Assembly: GCF_037042905.1 (NCBI RefSeq)
Contig: NC_087253.1
Location: 6,267,501-6,331,500 of the forward strand
Direction of reading: 5' to 3'
Length of the DNA: 64,000 bases
Source: Lytechinus pictus
Lineage: Eukaryota; Echinodermata; Echinoidea; Temnopleuroida; Toxopneustidae
Positions 31,065 through 43,160 of this stretch are shown here, in pieces. A model generated the notes under the pieces. The model saw nothing but the letters and a program-made list of their open reading frames with translations, was not told where the DNA came from and searched no databases. Positions within the stretch are counted from its first letter, which is position 1. Each line of letters starts with the position of its first letter. Both the position numbers and the translations under genes were made by a program.

Positions 31065-31679
31065 AAAAGGGATGATCCGGGCTGAAAAATATTTATTTCT
31101 AAATAAATAGAGTAAAATTCACGGATCAAAATGCTAAAAATGTCATCAAAATCGGAAAAAAAATGACGAAGTTATTGAATTTTAAAGTTTATCAATATTT
31201 TGTGAAAACAGTTATATGCTCATCGTCTTGAATATTCATTAGGTGGGCTGATGGTGTCACATCCCAATTTCCTTTTTTCATATGTTATTACACGAAATCA
31301 TAAATGCTTCATTTTTTTTTTACATGTATGAATGATGTGTCTCCATTATGATGAAGTAAGTTCCAGCAATAAATAACTAATGCACTTAATCAGCTGTCAA
31401 TCCAATTGTTTTAGTTCTAGGTAGAATTTTTTTGAATAAACCTAATTTCTTAAAACAAAATGCAAAAGAACAAGTGGGGATATGACATCATCAGCCCACC
31501 TAATAAATATTCATAAGGACATGCCTGGAACTGTTTCACCGGGCTAATGCAAATCTTTAGAATTCAATAACTTTGTTATTTGTTATCCGATTTTGATCAA
31601 TTTATTCAGCTTTTTGATTTGTGAATTTTTTCTCTTTTGATTGAGATATGAATATTTCCAGCCTGGACCATCCCTTTAA
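31065..31679. mobile_element. Palindromic MITE with AAAGGGATNCTCCGGGC ends, copy 2
   Basis: Left end AAAAAGGGATGATCCGGGCT, right end AGCCTGGACCATCCCTTTAA, arms with GGTGGGCTGATGGTGTCACA and its complement. Confidence 0.75.
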
Positions 31680-31839
31680 CGTGTTACAGAGTCGACCAAC
31701 TTCTCATATAAAATGAACGATTCATGTATCACGGATCTTGAGCTTTGGTTTGCTTTCTTTCAGGATGCACCCTGTTTTATTTATTTATATTTTCATAGAA
31801 AACAAGCAAAGAAGTGATACATAAATATGGGTGTAATTA

Positions 31840-32082
31840 TACACTGTAAAAACTGTGGTGTTAAAACTGACACCAATTGGTGTTAATAGAGGACCACACC
31901 CTGGGGTGTTAAAATAACACCCTAGAGATTGAACATAACACCAAAGAGTGTAAATGTAACAACCATAGGTGTTGTAATAACACCTACAGGTGTAAAACTA
32001 ACACCACCAATTTAACACCGGTGTAAAATAAGTGGTGTGGTCCTCTATGTACACAGGTTAACACCACAGTTTTTGCTGTGTA
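31840..32082. mobile_element. GGTGTTAA-word MITE with TACACTGTAAAAACTGTGG ends, copy 1
   Basis: Ends TACACTGTAAAAACTGTGGT and ACCACAGTTTTTGCTGTGTA. The interior is many GGTGTTAA and TTAACACC words that pair with each other. TA at both edges suggests a TA target. Confidence 0.8.
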
Positions 32083-32199
32083 CAAACCCAAGAACTCACC
32101 ACTCCTGTTTTAAATGTGGGATACTAACATTTAGCATTAAAGACAACGAACTCGCTATTGCAATTAAGATTAATTGTATTTCCTGATGATATTTTCTTC

Positions 32200-32446
32200 T
32201 ACACTACAAAAACTCCAGTGTTGATTTAACACCAGTCCGGAATCTATATATGTCCACACCAGAGAAGTGTTAAACAACCTCAGTTTTGTTTTGATCTAAC
32301 ACCAGAAAGGTGTTTATACAACACCAATTAGCATTGAAACCGCATCGGTTTGATTCCAAACGGGTGTGGTTTCAATACTTCTCTGGTGTGGACATAATAT
32401 AGATTCCGGGCTGGTGTTAAATCAACACCGGAGCTTTTGCAGTGTA
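32200..32446. mobile_element. Related MITE with TACACTACAAAAACTCC ends
   Basis: Ends TACACTACAAAAACTCCAGT and CGGAGCTTTTGCAGTGTA. The arms share TGTTGATTTAACACCAG, CCGGAATCTATAT and GTGTGGACAT in inverted order. A second copy is at 61609-61862. Confidence 0.8.
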
Positions 32447-32449
32447 CCA

Positions 32450-33190
32450 CGTGACCACCAATTAACCAATATTTTCATTTAGAATATATACTCATGAATG
32501 TATGCTAACATCCGGTGCTTTGTAGGACACACCACGTACGCTGCAGTAGTCGGTAATGCTGATACATTTTCTCATGAAGATCTTGTCACGTAGGGCGCTT
32601 GAAAGTCATACTTTATTTATCATATGAGTTTATTAATGAGGCCTTGTTATTAATTTTCTTTCGGTTATGAGAGCCATTGGATGTTAATCCCCAACTATCG
32701 TGACTATTTTTGCGCATAATATAGTTTCGATTACATTTAGGGCATGTTAGCAATCACTTCGCCGACGTTTTTTTTTATAACGCAGCGAATATATTGTCAA
32801 AAGCCCTTCATGAAACAAAGTAGTCTTTGTCGAAAATCAATGAATCAAAACAGCAGTGTCGTCCTGGACTTTGAAAAAAACAACGTAAACTGAGTTCCAA
32901 AAGAAACTGATCAAACTTTACAAGGGCGCTGCACAAACTCCATTAAGCCAAAATGAATGATCCTTTTTTTTTACACAAGCTAGCTCCAATAACCTTTACT
33001 AGTCAATAATTAAGGGATTTATTCAATCACAGAGAGGCTATAGCCCGTCAGTTTCATTGGTTTCAGAATCCAAAGTCACAAAATGACAAAAGAAAGACAG
33101 ATGAAAGTGACAGGGTATTAAACAAACTTCTCAGTTTATTGCACACGTCCTTCTCGGACATATTTTAGTGATGGGCTCAAACACAAAGAA
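32450..33190. other. Non-coding stretch, nothing recognised
   Basis: Unique-looking sequence without coding potential or inverted ends between two MITEs. Confidence 0.35.
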
Positions 33191-33193
33191 GCC

Positions 33194-33412
33194 ACACTGT
33201 AAAAACCGGTGTTAAAACCTACACCAGTTGGTGTAAATAGAGGACCACACCCTGAGGTGTTAAAATTATACCATAGAGATCGAACACCAAAAAGTGTTAA
33301 TGTAGCAAACCAAGGTGTAATAACACCTATAGGTGTTTAACTAACACTGCCAATTTAACACCGGTCATCGTCTATGTACACCAATTATTGACGCCACAGT
33401 TTTAGCTGTGTA
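33194..33412. mobile_element. GGTGTTAA-word MITE, copy 2
   Basis: Left end CACACTGTAAAAACCGGTGT, right end GCCACAGTTTTAGCTGTGTA. Confidence 0.75.
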
Positions 33413-33443
33413 CAGAAGATTAACATCAAGATTTTACATGACT

Positions 33444-33685
33444 GCACAGCAAAAACTTTGGTGTTAACCGGTGTACATAGAGGACCACACCAGATATTTT
33501 AAACCGGTGTTAAATTGGTGGTGTTACTTTTACACCTATAGGTGTTATTACAACACCTATGGTTGTTACATTTACACTCTTTGGTGTTATGTTCATTCTC
33601 TAGGGTGTTATTTTAACACCTCAGGGTGTGGTCCTCTATTAACACCAATTGGTGTCAGTTTAAAACCACAGTTTTTAACAGCGTG
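33444..33685. mobile_element. GGTGTTAA-word MITE, copy 3 (opposite orientation)
   Basis: Left end GCACAGCAAAAACTTTGGTG, right end AACCACAGTTTTTAACAGCG. Lies 32 bp after copy 2 and about 15 bp before the MITE at 33700. Confidence 0.75.
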
Positions 33686-33699
33686 GGAACTATCACACA

Positions 33700-33972
33700 G
33701 CCCCCCCCCCCGAGAGTTGTGATTGATCCGATCAATCGCAACTATGGAAAGCCAGCAAATTCAACATAAAAAATGCACGTTTGTTCAAAATAATTTCTAG
33801 ATATGAATGTGTATCCATACATTAATTGATTTCTTCACAATTTGGTGTGTTTCCCTTTGTTTTCAAAGGACATTGTGCAAATTTCCTGTATAAAAAATTA
33901 TGACACTGATGGATTTCCATAGAGTTACGATTGATTGGATCAATTGTAATCAATCTTTGTAAGACGGGGCCC
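33700..33972. mobile_element. MITE, GGGCCCCGTCTTACAAAGAG family, copy 5
   Basis: Left end degraded to CCCCCCCCCCCGAGAGTTGT, right end CAATCTTTGTAAGACGGGGC plus CC. Internal blocks as in the other copies. Confidence 0.75.
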
Positions 33973-34144
33973 TGATCGGCATTTGTTGTTGTTGTTGTTG
34001 TTGATTAAATCAATAATATTGACAAATATTATTATATCATGAATTATATTATTTAGACAGAATTGTTTTTAAAAAGATAAAAAAATTGATAGGTGTAATA
34101 ACGATAAAATGAGGGTATGATGAAAATAATCATAAACATAACGA

Positions 34145-34265
34145 TAAGGATAATGATGATGATAATAATACCAATAAAAATTATATAATAATAATATCGA
34201 CCAAAATAATAATAATAATGCTAATGATAATATCAATAACGATGATGATGATGATGATGATGATG

Positions 34266-34311
<46 letters not shown>

Positions 34312-34390
34312 TGATAATAATAATGATAATAATAATGATAATAGTAATGATAATAGTAATTATAATAATTAGTAGCGATGGTAATAGCAA
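34145..34390. repeat. ATAATA/GATGAT microsatellite
   Basis: About 245 nt of AAT and GAT trinucleotides. Long poly-Ile, poly-Tyr and poly-Met frames on both strands here are artefacts. Confidence 0.85.
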
Positions 34391-34479
34391 TAATATTAAT
34401 TATGGAGAAAATAAGGATGATGACGATGGATTCTATAGCCAGCTTATTTTTTTTACTGCGCATTTAAACACTCAATAAT

Positions 34480-35025
34480 AATAATAATAATAAAATGCAA
34501 GTAGCAACTTCTTGGGATGGGATGGAGATTCATAACTCCCCTGCCCCTCCCCCCCCCTTTTGCAAGATACGATCACCGATCCCTACCCCATACCCCGCCA
34601 TTGCTAATCCTATACTCTAATTCTGTACTCTAAACTAGTTTTGATTATCATGTGGTCGATCGACTCCGTCAAGTTTATGAGAGTTTTACTTCCTGATTTG
34701 CACTCAACGATTATATTTAAAAATAAATCATCACTGTTTGAAGACAGCAATGAATGAAGGCTCTATAGGAAATGGATTCTACATTGCAGGCGCAGCGAAC
34801 GTTTACTGAATTGAAAACACGACAGGCCTACATGACAGGCCAGCATTATTCTGGGCAAAGGTGGTGGTATTTGTGTAAAATATTTGGCAACAATGCTGGA
34901 CACCAATCGATATAATACCTTATTTACATAAAACAGGATGAATATTCTTTGTTTTATATCTCTGTTAGTTGTTCGACATTCCTATGTCAATTTCATCAAG
35001 CAGACGCGACATCAACTATATCCTA
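34480..35025. other. Non-coding stretch, nothing recognised
   Basis: No coding region. A short AATAATAATAATAATAAAA run is at 34476-34494. Confidence 0.35.
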
Positions 35026-35030
35026 CAACA

Positions 35031-35272
35031 TACACAGCAAAAACTGTGGTGTTAACCGGTGTACATAGAGGACCACACCAGTTGTTTTACACCGGTGTTA
35101 AATTGGTGGTGTTAGTTTTACACCCATAGGTGTTATTACAACACCTTTGGTTGTTATATTTACACTCTTTGGTGTTATGTTCAATCTCTAGGGTGTAGTT
35201 TAACACCTCAGGGTGTGGTCCTCTGTTAACACCAACTGGTGTCAGTTTTAACACCACAGTTTTTACAGTGTA
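35031..35272. mobile_element. GGTGTTAA-word MITE, copy 4
   Basis: Left end TACACAGCAAAAACTGTGGT, right end ACCACAGTTTTTACAGTGTA. Confidence 0.8.
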
Positions 35273-35719
35273 TAAGGGCACAAAGTCATTCGCTTTTTCC
35301 CTTGAGAACAGGTGGATCTGTGCCGATTATTAATCGTTTGTTGAAAGAGAAAGCGTGATTTAAGATCCACACCCACACCGTCTTCTACCTGCACATCTCT
35401 ACACACAATTAGAAAATGACTCATCTAATTTTAAATATAGCGTCTTCTCGGACGAGATGGTCTTCTACAAAGTGAAAGTTTTTTTTTTTAAATAAAGCGA
35501 TCTTCATTTCCTGGTGGATGCTGAAAGAGAATTGCTGCTACTCAGACAGATATGAACAGCGGAAGAACCAAACAACACCACTATCTATAGGTTTGTGGAA
35601 TTCTATGCCTATATATTGTTTCTATTCTGTCTTCAAGAAAATCTTCTTCTTCTTCTTCCTGTTACTGCAGACAAACCCCCCAAAGCGGGATATAATTGCT
35701 GCAGGCGTGTGTGGCTAGT

Positions 35720-35936
35720 GATGAATTTGAATTAATGATGTGCCCCCCCCCCGGATGAAAGTAGACATTTGAATTTTGTTTAGCCTTGTCTTAAAACCAT
35801 CGACCGGTTTAGCTTCACGTATGTCTACTGGCAGCTGATTCCATTCTGCCATAGTCCTTGGAAGGAAGGAGTACTTGAAGCAGTCTTTTTTTGGTTGTTG
35901 GTCGGGAGAAAGAATTCTTTTTAAAGCAACTGTCAT
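35720..35936 (-). pseudogene. LINE reverse transcriptase C-terminal remnant (minus strand)
   Basis: The minus frame has DCFKYSFLPRTMAEWNQLPV DIREAKPVDGFKTRLNK, the usual end of CR1/L2-type ORF2 (R-T-x-x-x-W-N-x-L-P, F-K-x-R-L). The upstream RT is missing. Confidence 0.65.
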
Positions 35937-35944
35937 TATATCAT

Positions 35945-36610
35945 CATCGCCGTCTTGGCCTTAAACTAGTCACGTGATTGAGACAGAGACTTGGATCGTT
36001 GTTTTTTCCAGCGAGAACAATCTTTGCGAAAAATTACTTCACTTCTTCAAGACAAATAGAACCGGAGCATTAACCTAGAAGCACATGATACAGTTTGCAA
36101 AAAACATAACTGGTCCTATTTCGATATACCAGGAAATTATATAATCCTTTGTGGAATTATCTGCGGAGGGCCTTTCCACAGGAACGCCTCACATGTCAGA
36201 TGACGGATATAATATATGAATATACGTTTGTAATCAGGTAATTACGATATCTTCAGCAATATTTGTTATTCTACCATCGACTCTGCTGGGCTCACAATTA
36301 CTTCCTCCTTCTGGTAGTAATCTTATCCCTTCATGACGTCATTTAGTTCCAGCCGTGGATCGGCATGAAGTAAGTTACCTTTATCTGAACGATTTGACTT
36401 TCTAAAAGTGTTCATTTTTATTGAAATTGTGACCTTACAATACATGACCAACAAGTCTTGTAAAAAAAAATCATATTAATTATAATGAAAAGCATTTATC
36501 ATGTTTATAGGGTGCTTTTACTAAAGCGCGCTGTATTCTGTTAATTATTAATTACTTGGGAAAAATAGCAATCGGCATAATAAAATATTATTATGAAAAA
36601 AAGGAAAAAT
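35945..36610. other. Non-coding stretch, nothing recognised
   Basis: No coding region or inverted-end element seen. Confidence 0.35.
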
Positions 36611-36617
36611 GAAACAG

Positions 36618-36859
36618 TACACTGTAAAAACTGTGGTGTTAAAACTGACACCAGTTGGTGTTAATAGAAGACCACACCCTGAGGTGTTAAAATTACACCA
36701 TAGAGATTGAACATAACACCAAAGAGTGTGAATGTAACAACCAAAGGTGTTGTATGACACCCATAGGTGTTAAACTAACACTGTCAATTTAACACCGGTG
36801 TGAAATGACTGGTGTGGTCCTCTATGTACACCGGTTAACACCACAGTTTTTGCTGTGTA
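36618..36859. mobile_element. GGTGTTAA-word MITE, copy 5
   Basis: Left end TACACTGTAAAAACTGTGGT, right end ACCACAGTTTTTGCTGTGTA, nearly identical to copy 1. Confidence 0.8.
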
Positions 36860-37269
36860 GGTAATAACAGTGGGAGCTTGATAAGTGCGTGATTTGATAA
36901 ATTTCTTTGTTCACTGTTATAAGCCCCGGATAAATTAATGTTGAAGAAGAATTCTAATAATAAAAAAAAAATATGACAAGAACTGTTTTCATCAGAAAGA
37001 CTTGTTCTAATAGGATCCACTCTATCAAACAGCGTTGATACATTATCAACGATGAGTATATCGGGACAATGCCTCCATATTTTTACCGATCGTTTCTGCG
37101 TATAATAGCCGTTGTTTTAATTGACGGAAAATGAATAAGATGCAATAATAATGTCACAGAACTATATAGATAACAAATTTCTAATACATATTTTTGTTCG
37201 CGAGTTTGTAATAAGTCCATGTTGGGAGGGTGGGGGGGGGGGAATTCAAAAGTCCACCCCATAACGCAA

Positions 37270-37745
37270 AAAAAACATTAAAAAGTTGACTTATTCAAAT
37301 TTCACTTATTTTTCAATTTTTCACAAACAGTTATGAGCACAATTCAATGACATGCAAATGAGAGAGTCGATGGTGTCCGTCATTATTTCTTTTGTTTTTA
37401 TTGTTTAAATTGTACAATAATTCAAATATAAAGATTTGACAATAACGACCAATTTCAATTTTCCATAAAATATTAAAATAATCGTAATACCACATGTTCA
37501 GGGATGAGAAGAAAATTGGAATATTTTATATTTCATATAATAAAATATGAAAGAAATAGTGAGTGGGAGATAAGTCACCTCATTTGCATACCGACCAGGA
37601 TGAGCATATAATTATTTTGTAAAAATATGCGAAATTGGAAAATGCCATAACTTGCTTCGGTCTATTTTAAACCCGATTTTTTACGAAATAGTCACTATTC
37701 TGCTTAATGAACTTTTCTCCTTTTAGTCCAGTCAATATAGAGTTT
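37270..37745. mobile_element. Degraded MITE related to the TTAAAGGACAAGTC family
   Basis: It shares CAGTTATGAGCACAATTC, ATGCAAATGAGAGAGTCGAT GG and AAATTGGAAAATGCCATAAC TT-type blocks with 62154-62753, but both ends have decayed. Confidence 0.5.
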
Positions 37746-37839
37746 GACCCACCACTAATTGCAACACGAGATATTCCACTGCAATTCTTTCAAGGAAGGT
37801 CCCCTAAACAACATACTAAAAGTCCCAAGCAATCCAAGC

Positions 37840-38760
37840 AGTGGAAATTTATGAAATTTGCATATTATGCAAATTAGCCATAAAAAGTTAGAAAAATAGG
37901 GACAATAGCCCAAAGATTACAAATTGAGTGTCCAAAACAATTTAATTTGAGCGAAAATTCATGATAAATAACTGTATTCAATGTTTTTTGTCAAAAGTGC
38001 AAAAAAATCTACCTCATTTGCATAATATGCAAATAAGCATCCTTATATGGAAAAATGTCAAGGTATTGTGATTTTTCTCTCATAAACTGCTTGAAAATTT
38101 CATTAATATTGAAATTTACATGCTGCTATCACTAAGGACGTTAAATACATTTGTATTCAGCTTAGTGTCTGTAGTGTAATTTGCATAATATGCAAATAAA
38201 AGTATCTAACATGTTATAAATATTCAAGAAAACACACTGGTGATACATCCCTCAAAAATTGCAAGTAGATTATCTATTGAAATTGGAATATGGCAATACC
38301 TTACAGTAAGGTTTCCTAAACACCATATTAAAAGTCCTTAAGTATACAAGCATATAGGAAAATCACAAAATTTGCATTTTATGCAAATTAGCCATAATAA
38401 ATTACAAATAAGGAAAATAATCCAAATATTGGAAATCAAGTGCAGAAAACAATACGAATTGAACTGAAGCCCATGATAAGTTTTACAAATTTAGTTATTT
38501 TTAAAATAAGAAATTGTAAATAAATCTACCTCATTTGCATATATATGAGCATTTTTATATGGAAAAAAAATCCAGAAATTTTGATTTTCTCACAAAAACA
38601 GTTATGAAAACATTTCAGTCTAGATCAATATAATGTGATCACTAAGAATGGCAAAAACAATAATCAGCTTAACATCTGAAGTGTAATTTACATATTATGC
38701 AAACAAGCATCCGACATGTTATAAATATTCAAGGAAACACATAGTGATACTTTCCTCTAA
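37840..38760. repeat. Left-arm tandem units with octamer palindrome
   Basis: TTTGCAT-x-ATGCAAA palindromes lie near 37856, 38016, 38180, 38368, 38533 and 38688, a spacing of about 155-190 bp. Units share TATATGGAAAAA, CAAGGAAACACA and CTGAAGTGTAATTT blocks. Confidence 0.75.
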
Positions 38761-39060
38761 AATTCCATGTAGATTATGTGTATTAACCATGATGACCTTC
38801 CCTACACTTCTTGCTTGGTTGATATTGACTTTTGTCACGAGCAGTTACCCCACTCATATTGTACAATGATGAGTCCATTCTACATGGATCCCACTGCTTG
38901 AATGCTTCATTATTTCCATCCAAGTCTTGCTCTCTTCTTGACTTTGTAGAGACTTTGCGTTTCTTGCAAGTATAGTTCACGCTAGCAAGCTCCTGGATTG
39001 CCAAGTGATCAGCACAAGATGTCACACCCGTACAAATAAAAGCCCATTAGCTTCGAATAT

Positions 39061-39375
39061 TTGGTCCTTGTAGCACACCACTTACATGTAGCTTATAAAC
39101 TTGGGGTCCTTGTATTTAAAGCGCTTAACGATAAATCTCCACCCTACATATCAGAGCTCTTATCTCAGCATAGACCAACACGCAGTCTCAGATCAGCAGA
39201 TCAAGCATTGCTGAGGGAATCTCTCAGCCACACAACCTGGGGTGACAGAGCCTTCTACATCTCTGGACCAAAGCTGTGGAATAGCCTTCCCCAATTTATC
39301 AGGAGAGCAGAGACCCAATCAACTTTTGACTCTTACCTGAAGACCTTTTTGTTCCCCACTCCAACATTATCCCAA
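39061..39375 (+). pseudogene. LINE (CR1/L2-like) reverse transcriptase C-terminal remnant
   Basis: The frame has YKLGVLVFKALNDKSPPYIS, RPTRSLRSADQALL and WGDRAFYISGPKLWNSLPQF followed by FDSYLKTFLF, the conserved C-terminus of these LINEs. It ends with TAA at 39379-39381. A probable 3' end with GGCGCTTTACAAGAACCTA and an ATC repeat follows at 39536-39552. Confidence 0.8.
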
Positions 39376-40278
39376 GAATAACTCAATTGTAGCATTACTA
39401 GAACAGTACTTGAACTGAATGATGATTCTAAGCACTGTTTAAAGACATTGAAATTTGTGAGATATTTCCTATTTTTGAGCAAGCGCCATGAGCGCCCATC
39501 TGAGGCGGATACCGGCGCTTTACAAGAACCTATCATCATCATCATCATCATCACTTGTCTTGGTGGTGAATATGAGTACTTGCTTGGATCACAAGATCTC
39601 TGGGCATGCTCAATAAGAGTAACAATGGGCATTTGCCTATACGAGCAACATGAAAGCCATTCATAAATTTATGATGAAGGCTTAAAGTGCATTATAGGCA
39701 TCTTTCTCAGATACAGGAATCGTGATTAGACGTTCTTGCTGAATCCAGTTGCTGCTTCATGATGAAGTATCCATTTTCTGTTCTTTCCTCTTTGATAAAT
39801 CTATGGCAACCATCTCCAAATATTAAAGCTATATTTTCTAAGTCGTATGCAAATAATAATATTAATGTCCTGATATTTATGGTAAACAGAAATTCCTCAG
39901 TGAGACAATGAACAAACCAGATGGAGGACTAAGCCAGATTATTGCCTTTCCAACAAGAGGACACAACATAATGGAACACCCTTAAAATCACCATCAAATA
40001 CCATCCAACATTGATTAGACAGTGTGTACCACTTCCAGGATTTATTTGCCACAATGTGGTACTCATGGGTATACTGTGAGGTTATCCAGAGGAATAAACC
40101 TTTTAGTAATTATGGTACGACTAAGGATGTTCTTCTGGAGGAATGCTGACTTTAATAGTGTCATGCAGATGTACTTTGGACAATCATACAACTCTCTGTA
40201 CTGAAATCCGACAAGTCGAGCATAGGAGACTGAATGCCAATCAAGAGGACTTTAACAAGAACACACTGTTAACCATGT

Positions 40279-40337
40279 CTTCTTCCGACACAAGTTGCCT
40301 CAATGGACAATGGACATAAGTTGTGTCGGAAGATGTC
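40279..40337. repeat. Short hairpin
   Basis: TCTTCCGACACAAGTTG and CATAAGTTGTGTCGGAAGA form a stem of about 17 bp around a 20-nt loop. Possibly a chance fold inside LINE debris. Confidence 0.4.
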
Positions 40338-40669
40338 AAGAGTTTTAGAGAAAGGCTTGCACATTTTAGAGCTCCAAAAGCATCAGTAAGATAAAGCTCA
40401 GAATTGCTACAATGCATTAAAGAGGACCATAAGAGGGTTTGTAGACAAGCCTATAATACATAATTTGTTGACCGGATTGACAATGATCCAGGCTGTAACA
40501 ATTAGCATGTTGGGAGCCCTTAATATCAATAGCTATGACTACATTGGAATAGCATTATTAAAGGAAGGCAACGATTTTTAGTCTTAGTATTCACCACTGA
40601 TCATGATGATGATGATGATGCTGCTCTACGAGTCCTGGGACCCAGTCCTGATCCAGATATGGCCAGATA

Positions 40670-40990
40670 ACATTGTTTAGTCAAACAGGTGTAGCCAGAC
40701 TACTGAAGAAATTGTTGAAGAAAACACCCTGCATGAAGCTACTAGGCCAGACGGAATCTCTGCTACACTTCTTAATGAGACTACTCATCAGATCTTACCT
40801 GCCATAAGTTTGCTTTTCCTGGCCTCCCTTTATCATACGGTGAATTTTCAACAAAGTATAAGTCGTTCCCATCCATATAAGAAAGGGTTGTCAACTCTAT
40901 TAAACAAACTACACACCAATTCAAATACTGTGCTTTGTTCTTGCCGATCCCATCATCTTGTCAGACTAACAACGCGGCTTAAGAAGCGAA
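40670..40990 (+). pseudogene. LINE reverse transcriptase N-terminal remnant
   Basis: With frame breaks, the translation contains VARLLKKLLKKTLHEATRPD, GISATLLNETTHQILPAISL and LFLASLYH, matching the A-x-G-P-D-x-I-x-x-x-L-L start of RT domains in non-LTR elements. No catalytic motif follows. Confidence 0.6.
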
Positions 40991-41089
40991 GAACATATTT
41001 CCAGTATTTTTCCTTGAATATAAATCATATTAGGATAGATTTGAATGCTTAGTGGTAGCAGCATATTAATTTGAAAAACTGAAATGTTT

Positions 41090-41700
41090 TCACTGCAGTC
41101 AATGTGATAAAAATCAAAATTTCTTGACATTTTCCATATAAGGATACTTATTTGCATATTATGCAAATGAGGCAGATTTGCTAGCTTTTTTAAATAAAGA
41201 CATTGAACTTATTTATTCATCATGAACTTTTGTTCAAAATTACTTGCTGTGGACATTTAATTTGTAATCTTTGGATTAATTTCCTCATTCTTTTTTTAAA
41301 TGGCTAATTTGCATAATATGCAAATTAATTTTCAGGCATTGGGATTAATTCTCATGCTTAGTGATATACTGTAGTAGCATATTAATGTCAACATTAATGA
41401 AATGTTTTCAAGCAAGTCTATATGAGAAAAATCACAATATCTTGACATTTTTTCCATATAAGGATGCTCATTTGCATAATATGCAAATGAGGTAGAAATG
41501 TTTGCACTTTTGATTAAAAACATTGAATTCAGTTATTTATCATGAATTTCCATTAAATTTTTTTTTTTTTGACATTTAATTTGTAATCTTTGGATTATTC
41601 CCCTTCTTTTTCTAATTTTCATTGGCTAATTTGCATAATATGCAAATTTCATAAATTTCCACTGCTTGGATTTCTTGGGACTTTTAGTATGTAGTTAAGG
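41090..41700. repeat. Right-arm tandem units with octamer palindrome
   Basis: Palindromes near 41152, 41309, 41468 and 41629, spaced 157-161 bp. The same blocks as the left arm, inverted (TTTTCCATATAAGGAT, GACATTTAATTTGTAATCTT). Confidence 0.75.
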
Positions 41701-41985
41701 GGACCTTCCTGGAAAGCATTTCAGTGGAATATCTCGTGTTGCAATTAGTGGTGGGTTACCCCCCTATTCTGGCTAGATTGACTGGACTATTTTATTCACA
41801 TCAACTTTTTGTCGGGGAAGACCTGTCCTTTAAATTAGTTTCGAAAGTGGTTACACTTTTGCGGCCTTACATCTTTTTTTCTTGGCAGCAATATTGTAGG
41901 CCTACGCCCTTTCATCGATCCCCCTCATATCACCTCATTATTTTGAATTAACAAATAAATCCCTTCGTTTATTTTTGTTCTGTAG

Positions 41986-42034
41986 GAGCTCGTTCGTGAA
42001 TATTTTCTGAGGCCGTAAAACAAAGTGGAAAGTT
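41986..42034 (+). promoter_or_regulatory. 5' leader of the ZU5-death-domain mRNA, possible upstream splice acceptor
   Basis: A pyrimidine-rich TTATTTTTGTTCTGTAG ends at 41985, so the leader before the ATG may begin with a spliced non-coding exon. An in-frame TGA at 42008-42010 limits the start to 42035. The alternative is that transcription starts nearby and this AG is chance. Confidence 0.35.
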
Positions 42035-43160
42035 ATGGCGAGGTCTGGCCACGAGGAGGAAGTCTTCTTTTCTGCTTGTTTATCCCCATCCGATTGTTAC
42101 GTCACAATGGCCCCAATCAGTGGAACTTCCGAGTCGGCTGAAAATTATACTCCGGCGACGGAAAAATCGGAGGAGCGACCGGCAATCCGACCGGTGCCTG
42201 CCCAACGTCGCCGACGTATCAGTCACCCAAATAGACACATAGGGTCTCGTTTTTCCCGCGTCATGTCGCCAACACGTGAACCGGTATCCGATCGGGTAGA
42301 GTCAACCTACGACAACCTTGATATTTTAACCGAACCGAAACCGCAACCGCAATCGCAATACGAATCACCGCCTTTAAGGATACCGGATCCTCGGAGGGCC
42401 GTGGAGAGTCAGTATGAAAATGTAGTCCTGAGACCGCCCCGGTTATCACCGAGGATGCAACCGCGAGCAAGCGACGCGGTCCTCACTCAACATGTTACTC
42501 CACAGCCAGCTTTACCAATCCGAACTCAGGTTAAAGAACTGCATAGACTTCAGCCACAGAAAGACAGACGATATTCGAGAAATGTAAGCTCGGACATCCA
42601 ACAGCAGTTGGAAGGTGTCGTAATGCGGCGCAAGGATCCGATTTCAAGAAATCCTCAGGGTCCAAAGAAAATTACCGCTCATGCGAGTCACCTCTTTGCC
42701 TCGGATCCAGTTTTTCCGGGTTTCAAGAAAACCGGTGCGATTGACTTCGACGCGCGGATCTACCGTTGCAATGAAATCTCAAAAGAAAACATAGGAAAAC
42801 AGAGCCTGGTTATGGGAGAAGAAAATTTCGGGTGTGCCTATGTCAACCATCTTGGTGGATATTTGAAACTCATGCGCCTTCAAGCGACTCTGTTCATTCC
42901 TCCTCATGCAATACTCGGAGATCCGGAACCGGTTGTACTTTACTTCATGGCAAAGACAAGTCAGGTCGGATACTCGCCGCTTGTCGGATGCTTACAGCCG
43001 GATCAGTTCCTTGTGAGTCCGATAATGTACATCGGTAAACCGGGCTTCAAGTACAGCACCGTCGATGTCGTTTTATCGTTTCCCATGGACGAGTCACACA
43101 GTACGGCGAGTTTCTTCAGTGTTCTCACCGTGAAATCATTTGATACTGCTTTTTCATCCG
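42035..43160 (+). CDS. ZU5-death-domain gene exon 1: N-terminus and most of ZU5
   Basis: The exon is 1126 nt, 375 codons plus one base, ending TCATCCG before GTAAGT. It contains the start codon, the tyrosine-rich disordered region and ZU5 through LSFPMDESHSTASFFSVLTV. The base composition is much more GC- and CpG-rich than the surrounding introns. Confidence 0.85.

Larger units (their letters stand above)
37746..41760. mobile_element. 4 kb element with inverted arms of about 160-bp tandem units
   Basis: The left end GACCCACCACTAATTGCAAC ACGAGATATTCCACTG is the reverse complement of the right end near 41718-41757. The left arm (37746 to about 38780) and right arm (about 41085-41760) consist of units of about 160 bp, each with a palindromic ATTTGCATAATATGCAAAT. 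The centre holds LINE fragments (39061-39375 and 40670-40990) and no transposase. Confidence 0.75.

Noticed and set aside
34181..34478. Poly-Ile/Tyr/Met ORFs
   Set aside because: They come from AAT/GAT trinucleotide repeats.
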